Shown: positions 8,009 to 16,747 of the stretch, piece after piece
Layout: each line of letters starts with the position of its first letter
Numbering within the stretch: position 1 is the stretch's first letter
Source: Marinitenerispora sediminis
GTDB taxonomy: Bacteria; Actinomycetota; Actinomycetes; Streptosporangiales; Streptosporangiaceae
Assembly: GCF_003336425.1 (NCBI RefSeq)
Contig: NZ_QEIO01000058.1
Span: forward strand, 1-32,001
Length of the DNA stretch: 32,001 nt
Direction of reading: 5' to 3'
Program-made: the position numbers and the translations under genes
Notes under the pieces: generated by a model
Databases searched by the model: none
What the model was told of the DNA's origin: nothing
The model's input: the letters and a program-made list of their open reading frames with translations, nothing else

Positions 8009-8237
8009 TCTCCTGAGAGGATGGGCGTCGGTGTCTGCCGTTGGCGGTGCCATCCTCCCCCTCTGTCATCGGAGCCTGAGAGCTTCACCACAGGGTGGCT
8101 TGCACCTTCGGCGAGGGGCCGCGGCCCCTGCTTTCCAGAGTGGTCTCGCCCGCGCGGTCCGGTGCGCCTGAGAGGTTCTGTGGGGAGGACTTGCTCCTTC
8201 GGCGGCCCGTGCTGGCTGCGCGGACACTCTCCCGTGC
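8009..8237 (-). promoter_or_regulatory. Tandem glycine riboswitch (gcvT leader)
   Basis: Two glycine aptamers lie in series on the minus strand. The first (about 8237-8160) has GGGAGAGTGTCC, GCCGAAGGAGCAA and CCTCTCAGGC. The second (about 8158-8050) has GACCACTCTGGAAAGC, GCCGAAGGTGCAA and GCTCTCAGGCTCCGATGACA. These are the conserved blocks of the gcvT motif. After aptamer II, GAGGATGG (8057-8050) can pair with CCATCCTC (8024-8017), a hairpin that ends 3 nt before the gcvT ribosome site AGGAGA (8014-8009). No U-rich terminator follows, so control of translation seems likely, but the switching partner cannot be proved by eye. Glycine is expected to turn the operon on. Confidence 0.95.
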
Positions 8238-8391
8238 GGGGTCGGCGACCGGCATCAGAGTAGCAGCGCACGTCCCGCGGGCACAGGGGCGCGTCCCGGC
8301 CGCCGGGGATCGGTGCCGCGCGGGCGCGCGTAGGCAGGGAGCGCGCCGCAGCCCGGGGCGGCCCCGTCCGCGGCGCCCTCCCAAGACGCCC

Positions 8392-8423
8392 GACGGCCGC
8401 CGTCCCCTGGGACGGCGGCCGTC
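8392..8423 (-). terminator. Terminator downstream of the DAHP synthase gene
   Basis: A perfect inverted repeat with 15-bp arms (8392-8406 and 8409-8423) and only 2 nt between them lies 19 bp past the DAHP synthase stop. In RNA it would fold with a 4-nt loop. It separates this gene from the glycine riboswitch region. Confidence 0.8.
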
Positions 8424-8442
8424 GAAGGCGGCGGAGGGACGG

Positions 8443-9504
8443 TCAGCGCGCGGCCTTGCGGCGCTGGCGGACCGCCTCGGCGAGACCGGTGAGGACGCCC
8501 TCCGTGGTCTCCCAGCCCATGCAGGCGTCGGTGATGCTCTGGCCGTAGGCGAGCGCGGCCGGGTCGCCGAGCCGCTGGGCGCCCTCCAGCAGGAAGCTCT
8601 CCAGCATGACGCCGATGATGCCGCGCTGCCCCTCGGCGACCTGCGCGGCGATCGCCTCGGCGACGACCGGCTGGCGGCGGTGGTCCTTGCCGCTGTTGGC
8701 GTGGCTGGCGTCGATCATCAGCCGGCGGGGCAGCCCGGCGCCCTCGACGACGTCGAGCGCGTTCTGGACGCTGTCGGCGTCGTAGTTGGGGCCGGAGCGG
8801 CCGCCGCGCAGGATGACGTGGCAGTCGGGGTTGCCCGAGGTGGTCACGACGGCGCCCGCCCCAGCGGGGTCCACGCCGAAGAACGTGTGCGGGGCGGCGG
8901 ACGCGCCGCAGGCGTCCACGGCCACCTGGACGTCGCCGTCGGTGCCGTTCTTGAACCCGACTGGCATGCTCAGGCCGCTGCCGAGCTGCCGGTGGACCTG
9001 GCTCTCGGTGGTCCGGGCGCCGATCGCGCCCCAGGCGACGGCGTCGGCGATGTACTGCGGGGTGATCGGGTCGAGGAACTCGGTGCCGGCGGGGACGCCC
9101 AGGGACCCGATGTCGAGCAGCAGCTTGCGGGCCGTGCGCAGCCCGCGGTGCACGTCGTAGCTCTCGTCGAGGCCGGGGTCGTTGATGAGGCCCTTCCAGC
9201 CCAGGGTGGTGCGCGGCTTCTCGAAGTACACCCGCATGACCACGCACAGCTCGTCGTTGACGGAGGGGATGAACGCCTTGAGGCGCTCGGCGTACTCCAG
9301 CGCTGCGACCGGGTCGTGCACGGAGCACGGCCCCACGATCACGAGCAGGCGGTCGTCGTCCCCGTCGAGCACGCGCTTGACCTCGGCCCGGGCGTCCTCG
9401 ACGAGCGCGGCGCGCTCCGGGCCCGTGGGCAGTTCTGCGAGGACGTCCTGCGGAGCGACCAGCGGCTGGTAGCTGACGACGCGCGTGTCATTGGTACTTG
9501 ACAT
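8443..9504 (-). CDS. aroG: 3-deoxy-7-phosphoheptulonate (DAHP) synthase, class I
   Basis: The first step of the shikimate pathway: PEP plus erythrose 4-phosphate gives DAHP. The protein is 353 residues, matching AroF/G/H-type class I enzymes. Motifs include VGPCSVHDPVAALEYA, the FEKPRTTLGWKGLINDP loop, GARTTESQ, PVGFKNGTDG, GNPDCHVILRGG and MIDASHANSGKDH, which supply the PEP and metal sites. Many actinomycetes use a class II enzyme for bulk aromatic synthesis, so a class I copy may be the second isozyme, sometimes tied to specialised metabolism. No other aromatic pathway gene is adjacent. Start ATG 9504 has AGGA before it. A -10-like TAGGGT at 9542-9537 would give a leader of about 25 nt. 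Confidence 0.93.
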   Translation of the reverse strand: MSSTNDTRVVSYQPLVAPQDVLAELPTGPERAALVEDARAEVKRVLDGDDDRLLVIVGPCSVHDPVAALEYAERLKAFIPSVNDELCVVMRVYFEKPRTTLGWKGLINDPGLDESYDVHRGLRTARKLLLDIGSLGVPAGTEFLDPITPQYIADAVAWGAIGARTTESQVHRQLGSGLSMPVGFKNGTDGDVQVAVDACGASAAPHTFFGVDPAGAGAVVTTSGNPDCHVILRGGRSGPNYDADSVQNALDVVEGAGLPRRLMIDASHANSGKDHRRQPVVAEAIAAQVAEGQRGIIGVMLESFLLEGAQRLGDPAALAYGQSITDACMGWETTEGVLTGLAEAVRQRRKAAR

Positions 9505-9683
9505 GTGATCCTTTTCCCTCCCCAGACACCTCCAACACCCTAACGTCCCCGTTCAACGGCTCGGTCCCCGGCCGCGCGCGGGGAGGGCGGGGAGGGGCGC
9601 GGCACACACCGGTATGGGCGCGTCTGTCCCGGATCGTTCCGGGCTCCCGGGCGCGTTCGGCCGGGATCGGCGCGCCGCGCGCC

Positions 9684-11393
9684 CTAGCGGTCCTTGAGCC
9701 CGGGGAAGTCCTCCTCCCAGTACTCGCCGGGGTTGCGGGCGCCGTCGGTGACCGGGCCCCGCGCGTCCTCGCGGCCGCGCAGCTGCACCCGCCGGATCTT
9801 GCCGGAGATTGTCTTGGGGAGCTCCGCGAACTCCAGGCGGCGGACCCGCTTGTAGGGGGCGAGGCGGGCGCGCGCGTGCGCGAGGATCGATCGGGCCAGC
9901 TCCGGGCCGGGGTCGGTACCCGCCGCCGGTGTGACGAACGCCTTGGGCACCGCGAGGCGGACCGGGTCGGGGGAGGGGACGACCGCGGCCTCGGCCACCG
10001 CCTCGTGCTGGATGAGCACGCTCTCCAGCTCGAACGGGGAGATCCGGTAGTCCGACGCCTTGAAGACGTCGTCGCCCCGGCCGATGTAGGTGATCCGGCC
10101 GTCGGCGTCGCGCGCGGCCATGTCGCCGGTGTGGTACCGGCCGCCGCGCATCACGTGCGCGGTGCGCTCCGGGCTGTCGGCGTACCCCGTCATCAGGCCC
10201 ACCGGGCGTTCGGCCAGGTCCAGGCACAGCTCGCCCTGCTCGGCGGGTTCGCCGGTGGCGGGGTCCTCCAGCACGACGGTGTAGCCGGGCAGCGGCCGGC
10301 CCATGGAGCCCGGCCGCACCTGCGACCCCGGCGGGTTGCCGATCTGGGCGGCCGTCTCGGTCTGGCCGAACCCGTCGCGGACCGTGATGCCCCAGGCCCG
10401 CCGGACCTGCTCGATGACCTCCGGGTTCAGCGGCTCGCCCGCGGCCACCGCCTCGCGGAGCGGCACCTGCCACGCGCCGAGGTCGGCCTGGACCAGCATC
10501 CGCCACACGGTGGGCGGCGCGCAGAAGGTGTCCACGCCGCACCGCACGATCGCGGCCAGCAGCCGGGTGGCGTCGAACCGGCCCTGGTCGACGACGAGCA
10601 CCGTGGCCTGCGCGTTCCACGGGGCGAACACGTTGCTCCACGCGTGCTTGGCCCAGCCCGGGGAGGAGATGTTGAGGTGGACGTCGCCGGGCTGGATCCC
10701 GATCCAGTACATCGTGGACAGGTGGCCGATGGGGTAGGACGCGTGGGTGTGCCGCACCAGCTTCGGCTGGGCGGTCGTGCCGGAGGTGAAGTAGAGGAGC
10801 AGCGGGTCGTCGGCGCGGGTCGGGCCGTCGGGTTCGAACCGCGGTCCGGCGTGCGCGGACTCGGCGTAGTCGAGCCATCCGGCCACCGGGCCGACCGAGA
10901 TGCGGGTCCAGTGGCCGCCGAGGCCGGCGAACTTCGCCGTCTCGGCGGCGTCGGCGACCACGTGCGCCACCCGGCCGCGCTCGATCCGGTCGGCGAGGTC
11001 GGCCGCGCCCAGCAGCGGGGTCGCCGGGATGATGACGGCACCCAGCCGGATCGCGGCCAGCGTGGTCTCCCACAGCTCGACCCGGTTGCCCAGCATCATC
11101 AGTACGCGGTCGCCGCGCCGCACACCCTGGGCGCGCAGCCAGTTGGCCACCTGGCGGGAGCGGCGGGCCAGCTCCGCGTAGCTGAGCCGCGACTCGGTGC
11201 CGTCATCGGCCACCACCCACAGCGCGAGGCGGTCGGGGTGCTCCCGCGCCGCGACGTCGAAGTGGTCGCTGGCCCAGTTGAACGGGTCGGGCCGCGGCCA
11301 GGCGAACGCGCGCCGGGCGGCCTCCTCGTCGGTCCGGTAGCGAAGCAGCAGGTCCCGGGCGGCCCGGAACTCCTCGGTGGCCGGATGGGACAC
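9684..11393 (-). CDS. AMP-forming acyl-CoA synthetase, medium-chain (ACSM-like)
   Basis: A 569-residue member of the ANL superfamily that activates a carboxylic acid to its acyl-CoA through an acyl-adenylate. The P-loop is TSGTTAQPK (203-211), with Ala where Gly is usual. GFGQTE is motif A5, YHTGDMA is A7, and YRISPFELESVL is A8. Lys532 in ISGKIRR is the A10 adenylation lysine. The SSPGWAKHAWSNVFAPWNA stretch resembles medium-chain acyl-CoA synthetases and benzoate/butyrate ligases more than acetyl-CoA synthetase. Start GTG 11393 has GGGGAGGA 4 bp upstream. The true substrate cannot be read from sequence. A palindrome lies just downstream of its -10. Confidence 0.88.
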   Translation of the reverse strand: MSHPATEEFRAARDLLLRYRTDEEAARRAFAWPRPDPFNWASDHFDVAAREHPDRLALWVVADDGTESRLSYAELARRSRQVANWLRAQGVRRGDRVLMMLGNRVELWETTLAAIRLGAVIIPATPLLGAADLADRIERGRVAHVVADAAETAKFAGLGGHWTRISVGPVAGWLDYAESAHAGPRFEPDGPTRADDPLLLYFTSGTTAQPKLVRHTHASYPIGHLSTMYWIGIQPGDVHLNISSPGWAKHAWSNVFAPWNAQATVLVVDQGRFDATRLLAAIVRCGVDTFCAPPTVWRMLVQADLGAWQVPLREAVAAGEPLNPEVIEQVRRAWGITVRDGFGQTETAAQIGNPPGSQVRPGSMGRPLPGYTVVLEDPATGEPAEQGELCLDLAERPVGLMTGYADSPERTAHVMRGGRYHTGDMAARDADGRITYIGRGDDVFKASDYRISPFELESVLIQHEAVAEAAVVPSPDPVRLAVPKAFVTPAAGTDPGPELARSILAHARARLAPYKRVRRLEFAELPKTISGKIRRVQLRGREDARGPVTDGARNPGEYWEEDFPGLKDR

Positions 11394-11416
11394 GGCGTCC
11401 TCCCCGCACGGAAGTT

Positions 11417-11434
11417 GTGACGGGAGTCACTGTA
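11417..11434 (-). promoter_or_regulatory. Promoter and palindromic operator of the acyl-CoA synthetase gene
   Basis: On the minus strand TACAGT (11434-11429) is a -10-like hexamer about 35 bp before the GTG start. Directly downstream and partly overlapping is GTGAC-N4-GTCAC (11417-11430), a perfect short palindrome covering the likely start site. A repressor, for example a TetR- or GntR-family acyl-CoA sensor, is a natural candidate. No such regulator is adjacent. Confidence 0.4.
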
Positions 11435-13112
<1,678 letters not shown>

Positions 13113-13118
13113 CGCGCG

Positions 13119-13145
13119 GGACGCCGGCGGTGCGCGCCGGCGTCC
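13119..13145 (+). terminator. Terminator of the prolyl iminopeptidase gene
   Basis: GGACGCCGGCG (13119-13129) and CGCCGGCGTCC (13135-13145) form a perfect 11-bp stem with a 5-nt loop, starting 6 bp after the stop codon. Confidence 0.8.
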
Positions 13146-13258
13146 ACCACGGCGGGACCCGCCGCGTCCGCGCCCGGCCGGCCGCGCCGGATCGGCGGCC
13201 GGACGGCTCCCCGGCGGATTAAGCTCGCAGCGGGACCCAGACGAGTGAGGTGTGGCAC

Positions 13259-13453
13259 ATGGTGCGGGTGGCCGTCGACTTCGACCGCTGCGAGAGCAAC
13301 GCGGTCTGCATGGGCATCGTCCCGGAGGTCTTCGAGGTGCGCGACGACGACTTCCTCTACGTCCTCCAGGAGGAGCCGGCGGAGGAGCTGCGGGGCCGAG
13401 TGGAGGAGGCGGCGCGGATGTGCCCCAAGCAGGCCATCACGATCGAGGGCTGA
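13259..13453 (+). CDS. [3Fe-4S]-type ferredoxin (P450 redox partner class)
   Basis: A 64-residue ferredoxin of the short actinobacterial type that feeds electrons to cytochromes P450. The cluster motif is C11-x2-N14-x2-C17 with the distal C55-P56. The position normally held by a fourth cysteine is Asn14, so a [3Fe-4S] cluster is expected. The chain is otherwise acidic (VPEVFEVRDDDFLYVLQEEP), as expected for a partner-docking surface. ATG 13259 is chosen because GAGTGAGG lies 7 bp before it. GTG 13250 would fall on the ribosome site. No P450 gene is in the window. A ferredoxin reductase lies 0.6 kb away on the other strand. The 3' end overlaps the convergent SRPBCC gene by 17 bp. Confidence 0.9.
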   Translation: MVRVAVDFDRCESNAVCMGIVPEVFEVRDDDFLYVLQEEPAEELRGRVEEAARMCPKQAITIEG

Positions 13454-13949
13454 GCCCGTCCGCGGCCGGAGGAGCCGGCCGGTCCCGGCCGGCCGCCTCG
13501 GCGAGCCGGGCCAGTGTCGCGCTCATGGCCGGGGCCATCCGCCGGGGGTAGCCCGGCAGCTCGACGAGCAGCGGGAACCGCGCGCCCGACCAGTCGTAGG
13601 TGTGGACCACCCGGGTGCGGTCCTCGGCCAGCGGGACCAGCTGGTAGCGCCAGCGCTGCCCGCCGACGGTGCGGCGGCCCCGCCACTCGCCCCATGTCTC
13701 CCAGGCGATGAGCCGATCGGGCTCGTACTCGACCACCGTGTTGACGCTGCGGTAGCGCACGCCGGCCTGCCGCATGGCCATCGCGAACCGCTCGCCGGGG
13801 CCGAGCCGTTCGGGGCCGTCGGGCTGGCCGCGCAGCATTCCCGAGCCGTCCAGCTCCGCGTGCGCCGCCGGCGCGGTGATGATGTCGAACACCGCCGCCG
13901 CCGAGGCGGGGACGACGCGTGCGACCGAGACCGACCTTCGCCCTGCCAT
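13437..13949 (-). CDS. SRPBCC-family (polyketide cyclase/START-like) protein
   Basis: A 170-residue protein with the SRPBCC pattern: an N-terminal SVSVARVVPASAAAVFDIITAPAAHAELDGSG, a central VVEYEPDRLIAWETWGEW, and a late TRVVHTYDWSGARFP followed by a long C-terminal helix. These folds make a hydrophobic cavity that binds lipid- or polyketide-like ligands, and some act as cyclases or Hsp90-ATPase-activator-like factors. Nothing here identifies a ligand. ATG 13949 has GGGGAG upstream. It lies downstream of the ferredoxin reductase on the same strand and tail-to-tail with the ferredoxin, so a functional link to a redox system is possible but unproved. Confidence 0.75.
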   Translation of the reverse strand: MAGRRSVSVARVVPASAAAVFDIITAPAAHAELDGSGMLRGQPDGPERLGPGERFAMAMRQAGVRYRSVNTVVEYEPDRLIAWETWGEWRGRRTVGGQRWRYQLVPLAEDRTRVVHTYDWSGARFPLLVELPGYPRRMAPAMSATLARLAEAAGRDRPAPPAADGLSPRS

Positions 13950-13995
13950 GCCCTGTCACTCCCCTTCTGCCGGCCCGCCGCGGCGCCATCGCCGA

Positions 13996-14034
13996 GGGGG
14001 CCGGCCCCCAGCATGCCCGCCGCCCGCGGGCGGC
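13996..14034 (-). terminator. Two adjacent palindromes after the ferredoxin reductase gene
   Basis: GGGGGCCGGCCCCC (13996-14009) and GCCGCCCGCGGGCGGC (14019-14034) are perfect palindromes 9 bp apart in the 140-bp gap between the reductase and SRPBCC genes. They could form hairpins that terminate or reduce readthrough. Confidence 0.45.
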
Positions 14035-14089
14035 CCGACACCGGGTCGCCCCCGAGCGGGCGCCCCCGCGGACCCCGCTCCTCCGCCTC

Positions 14090-15292
14090 CTACCGTCCGG
14101 CGGCGGCGAGGGCCTGCTCCCACGTGGTCGGCTCGGTCAGCAGCGGGCGGTACCGCATGACCTTGGGGGTGGAGCGCAGGCCCAGCACCCCGACGAGCAT
14201 GCCGCCGCGCCCGAAGAACGCGACGAACTTCCGCTCGGCGGGGGAGCCGTGGACGAACTCCACGGTGTCGGCCGGGGCGGCCTGCCCGAGCAGCTGCACC
14301 TTCATGCCGTACTGGTCGGACCAGAAGTAGGGGACCGGGGTGTAGGGACGCCGTCGGCCCGCGCCGGCCAGCAGGTTGTGCGCGACGGCGGCGGCCTGCT
14401 CGCCGGCGTTCGTCCAGTGCTCCAGCCGGACGCGTCCGCCGTAGCGCGGGTGCGGCCAGTTGGCGAGGTCGCCGGCCGCGTAGACGCCCGGGACGCTGGT
14501 CGCGCAGTAGGCGTCCAGCCGGACCCCGCCGACCCCGTCGGCGAGTTCGACGCCGGAACCGGCGAGCCAGTCGGTGTTCAGCCGCACGCCCAGCCCGGCC
14601 ACCACCATGGGCGCGGCGACCGCGGTGCCGTCGGCGAGCCGGACGCGCTCCACCCGGTTCCCGCCCTCGAAACCGGTGACGCCGACGCCGAGGCGGACGT
14701 CCACCCCGTTGTCGCGGTGCAGCTCGGTGAGGACCTCGCCGACGCGCGGGTCGACCACGCGGGTCAGCGGAGTGGGCGCGGCCTCGACCAGCGTGACGTC
14801 CAGACCGAGCGTGCGCGCGCTCGCCGCGACCTCCGCGCCGATGAAGCCCGCGCCGACTACGACCACCCGGTCGACGGCCTCCAGTCCCTCCCGCACCGCC
14901 TCGGCGTCGTCCAGGGTGCGCAGCACGTGCACGCCGGCGAGGCCGGTGTCGGGGCGGCGGGCGGTGGCGCCGGTGGCGATGACCACGGCGTCGCCGCGCA
15001 CCAGCGCGCCGTCGTCGAGCTCGACGGCGCGCTCGGCCGGGCGCAGCCGCACGGCCCGCCGGCCCAGGCGCAGGTCGAGCCGCAGCGCGTCGAACTCCGG
15101 CTCGTCGCGGAGCACCAGGCTGCGGGTCGTCCCCTTGCCGGTGAGCAGCTCCTTGGACAGCGGGGGGCGGGAGTAGGGCCGGTGCGGCTCCTCGCCGACG
15201 AGTGTGACGGTGCCGTCGAACCCGGCCGAGCGCAGCGCCTCCGCCGTGCTCAGCCCCGCCATGCCCCCGCCGACGACCACGACCCCGCGCAT
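14090..15292 (-). CDS. FAD-dependent NAD(P)H:ferredoxin reductase (rhodocoxin/putidaredoxin reductase type)
   Basis: A 400-residue flavoprotein that passes electrons from NAD(P)H to a ferredoxin. The N-terminal FAD Rossmann motif is VVVVGGGMAGLSTAEALR (from residue 4), followed by RPYSRPPLSKELLTG, a signature of this family. The second, NAD(P)H-binding Rossmann motif is VVVVGAGFIGAEVAASA. VYAAGDLANWPHP is the second FAD contact, and a C-terminal reductase domain follows (YFWSDQYGMKVQLLG). Together with the ferredoxin at 13259 it makes a complete class I P450 electron-transfer chain, although no P450 is adjacent. Start ATG 15292. A 14-bp palindrome lies about 35 bp upstream. Confidence 0.92.
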   Translation of the reverse strand: MRGVVVVGGGMAGLSTAEALRSAGFDGTVTLVGEEPHRPYSRPPLSKELLTGKGTTRSLVLRDEPEFDALRLDLRLGRRAVRLRPAERAVELDDGALVRGDAVVIATGATARRPDTGLAGVHVLRTLDDAEAVREGLEAVDRVVVVGAGFIGAEVAASARTLGLDVTLVEAAPTPLTRVVDPRVGEVLTELHRDNGVDVRLGVGVTGFEGGNRVERVRLADGTAVAAPMVVAGLGVRLNTDWLAGSGVELADGVGGVRLDAYCATSVPGVYAAGDLANWPHPRYGGRVRLEHWTNAGEQAAAVAHNLLAGAGRRRPYTPVPYFWSDQYGMKVQLLGQAAPADTVEFVHGSPAERKFVAFFGRGGMLVGVLGLRSTPKVMRYRPLLTEPTTWEQALAAAGR

Positions 15293-15326
15293 CCGACCTC
15301 CACACCGACACCGATCCGTACCGCCA

Positions 15327-15340
15327 CCCGGTATACCGGG
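15327..15340 (-). promoter_or_regulatory. Palindromic operator candidate at the reductase promoter
   Basis: CCCGGTATACCGGG is a perfect 14-bp palindrome whose centre TATACC could be the -10 of the reductase gene, giving a leader of roughly 25-30 nt. A repressor bound here would block the promoter. The binding protein is unknown. Confidence 0.4.
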
Positions 15341-15351
15341 CCGTGCGGCCA

Positions 15352-15369
15352 GTGGGGCCGCCGCCCCAC
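15352..15369 (-). terminator. Probable terminator of the asparaginase gene
   Basis: GTGGGGC (15352-15358) and GCCCCAC (15363-15369) form a 7-bp stem with a CGCC loop, about 68 bp after the asparaginase stop and just upstream of the reductase promoter. Confidence 0.45.
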
Positions 15370-15436
15370 GGCAGTGCCAACGACGGACCGAGCCCGCCGG
15401 ATTCCGGGCCGGTGCGGCGCGGCCGCCGGTCCCGGG

Positions 15437-16405
15437 TCAGCGGTGCAGCGGCCGGACGACGCCGACCGGCTCGCCGCCGCCCAGGACCGGGCGGCTGAGC
15501 AGGTCGGCCACCGGGTCGATGTCGACCCCGAGCGCGGCGAGGGCCATCAGCGCGGCCATGGCGGCGCCGCGTCCGGCCGCGTCGCCGTCGCTGATCTTCA
15601 CGGCGGCCGTCTCGCCGGTGGGGACGCTCACCACCATCACGCCCTCGGCGCCCTGCTTGGAGACCGCACCGGGGAGCCGGCGCATCACCACGGTGTCAGG
15701 GCGGCCGTCCCCGGCGACGAACTCGGGGAAGCCGCGCATGGCATCGAGGACGCGGGCCTCGGCCGAGTCCGGCTCCGCCAGCGTCATCGCGCGCAGTCCG
15801 CGGGCGAGACCGGCGAGCGAGACGGCGAGCTGGGGCGCGCCGCAGCCGTCGACGGCGGTGTGCGCGACCGGTTCGCCGCACTTCTCCTCGGTCGTGGCAC
15901 GGACGAGCGCCTGCAGGGGGTGCTCCGGGTCCAGGTAGTCGCCGGTGCTCCAGCCCTGCCGGACGCACGCGGTGAGCATCGCGGCGTGCTTCCCCGAGCA
16001 GTTCATCCGCAGCCGCTCCGGCTCTCCGCCGGCGCGCAGCAGGGCGTCGCGTACCGAGCGGTCCAGCGGCCAGTCGGGCGGGCAGCGCAGCGCCTCCGGG
16101 GTGAGGCCGGCGTCGGCGAGCATGCCGCGCACCGCGGCGACGTGCGGGTCGGCGCCGGAGTGGCTGCCGGCCGCGATCGCGAGCCGCTCGCCCGCGACGT
16201 CGGCGCCGGCGCGCAGGCAGGCGAGCGCCTGGAAGGGCTTGGCCGAGGAGCGGGGGAACATCGGGGTGTCGACCGGTCCCCGCGCGTAGCCGACGTCGCC
16301 GGCGGCCGTCAGGCCGACGGCGGTGCCGTAGTGCACACCCTCGCGGAAGCCGGAACGGACGACCTCGACGAGAGGGGCGTAGTCGGGCAGCGGGCTCTCG
16401 GGCAT
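15437..16405 (-). CDS. Asparaginase, Asparaginase_II (Rhizobium ReAII/ReAV) family
   Basis: It hydrolyses L-asparagine to aspartate and ammonia. The protein is 322 residues of the class 3 family, unrelated to the E. coli enzymes. Catalytic features known from the Rhizobium etli enzyme are visible: the Ser53-x2-Lys56 tandem (SSAKPFQ), Ser83 (SHSGADPHV), a probable second-tandem Lys250 (AVSKQGAEG), and the zinc ligands Cys136 and Lys139 (NCSGKHAAML) and Cys188 (VDGCGAP). No signal peptide is present, so it is cytosolic. ATG 16405 is chosen because AGGATC lies 5 bp upstream. An in-frame GTG at 16417 falls on that site. It appears monocistronic and divergent from the exonuclease gene. Confidence 0.9.
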   Translation of the reverse strand: MPESPLPDYAPLVEVVRSGFREGVHYGTAVGLTAAGDVGYARGPVDTPMFPRSSAKPFQALACLRAGADVAGERLAIAAGSHSGADPHVAAVRGMLADAGLTPEALRCPPDWPLDRSVRDALLRAGGEPERLRMNCSGKHAAMLTACVRQGWSTGDYLDPEHPLQALVRATTEEKCGEPVAHTAVDGCGAPQLAVSLAGLARGLRAMTLAEPDSAEARVLDAMRGFPEFVAGDGRPDTVVMRRLPGAVSKQGAEGVMVVSVPTGETAAVKISDGDAAGRGAAMAALMALAALGVDIDPVADLLSRPVLGGGEPVGVVRPLHR

Positions 16406-16470
16406 GGCGATCCTCACGCGCGTCGGGGGATATCGGCGTTTCGTGTGGTTTGTCGGGTGGGTTCGCGCCG

Positions 16471-16584
16471 AGCATAACCGCCGGACCCGGACCGCCCGCG
16501 GCGTGAGTCCGGCCTCCGCGGCCGCCCCCGCCTCCGGGCGGCCGCGCCGACTCCGCCGGGGGCGTCACCCTCAGCGGGTAGTGT
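16471..16584. promoter_or_regulatory. Divergent promoter region (gap 16406-16747)
   Basis: The 342-bp gap between the divergent asparaginase and exonuclease genes holds no gene. TATGCT on the minus strand (16476-16471) is a -10-like hexamer for the asparaginase gene. TAGTGT on the plus strand (16579-16584) is one for the exonuclease gene, implying a leader of about 155 nt there. The middle of the gap is plain GC-rich sequence. Confidence 0.35.
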
Positions 16585-16747
16585 CGTGCCCTGGGCGCGC
16601 GGGAACGGGCTCGGTCGGGCCCGAAGCAGCCTCGCGACGCGCGCCGGCCCGGCCGCCGCGATCGGCGGGGACCGGCGGGACCGGACACGAGCAGACAGGG
16701 GCGAGGACGTGCGGGACGATGGCCGTGCCGGCCGGTGGGGATTCCGG

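Noticed and set aside
8005-8271. N-terminal extension of GcvT upstream of ATG 8004
   Set aside because: The frame is open but the DNA is the tandem glycine riboswitch, and ATG 8004 has a good ribosome site and the family N-terminus.
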